6,603 bases of DNA from an uncultured Pseudomonadota bacterium (GTDB lineage Bacteria > Lernaellota > Lernaellaia > Lernaellales > Lernaellaceae). This document shows positions 6,574 to 6,603 of this stretch, one piece after another. Position 1 is the first letter of the stretch; each line of letters opens with the position of its first letter. A program made the translations under genes and the position numbers. The stretch covers positions 1 through 6,603 of the forward strand of contig CALBTQ010000340.1 of NCBI GenBank assembly GCA_937967875.1, given 5' to 3'. The notes beneath the pieces were generated by a model. The model was not told where the DNA came from. It did no database searches and worked only from the letters and a program-made list of their open reading frames with translations.

Positions 6574-6603
6574 GGTTCATTTTTTTGATTCGGTTTTCAT
6601 CGT

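Overview
The window holds six protein-coding genes on about 6.6 kb and reads like a GC-rich Gram-negative chromosome, possibly of a deltaproteobacterium-like or poorly sampled lineage. That guess rests on the high GC of most genes, strong GGAGG-type ribosome binding sites, export signals and a diguanylate cyclase; nothing here fixes the taxonomy. I see no tRNA, rRNA, CRISPR array, insertion sequence, integrase or attachment site.

Left end (1-545): the N-terminal part of a pirin-family cupin runs leftward out of the window. It is divergent from the next gene across a 165-bp intergenic region. That region carries a candidate promoter on each strand and an inverted repeat (AATTG-N6-CAATT) sitting where pirin transcription should begin.

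Centre (546-5009): four genes on the + strand with gaps of 9, 34 and 23 bp, each with its own ribosome binding site, plausibly one transcription unit. In order they are a DHRS4-like short-chain dehydrogenase/reductase, an exported HExxH zinc metallopeptidase-like protein (M2/M3-type zinc-site spacing), an exported leucine-rich-repeat protein that may be a lipoprotein, and an exported right-handed parallel beta-helix protein. Three of the four have N-terminal export signals, so most of the cluster acts in the envelope or outside the cell. The LRR and beta-helix pair are both repeat-built scaffolds with no visible catalytic motif. How they relate to the dehydrogenase is not evident, and the SDR/peptidase and LRR/beta-helix pairs may be separate modules.

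Right end (5015-6603): a convergent gene on the - strand encodes a GAF-GGDEF diguanylate cyclase with an unusually long insertion inside the GGDEF domain and an extra C-terminal beta-rich domain. Its base composition is clearly lower in GC than its neighbours. Its stop codon lies 5 bp from the stop of the beta-helix gene.

No well-defined new system is evident. The items most worth a second look are the domain architecture of the GGDEF protein and the paired exported repeat proteins behind a secreted metallopeptidase.
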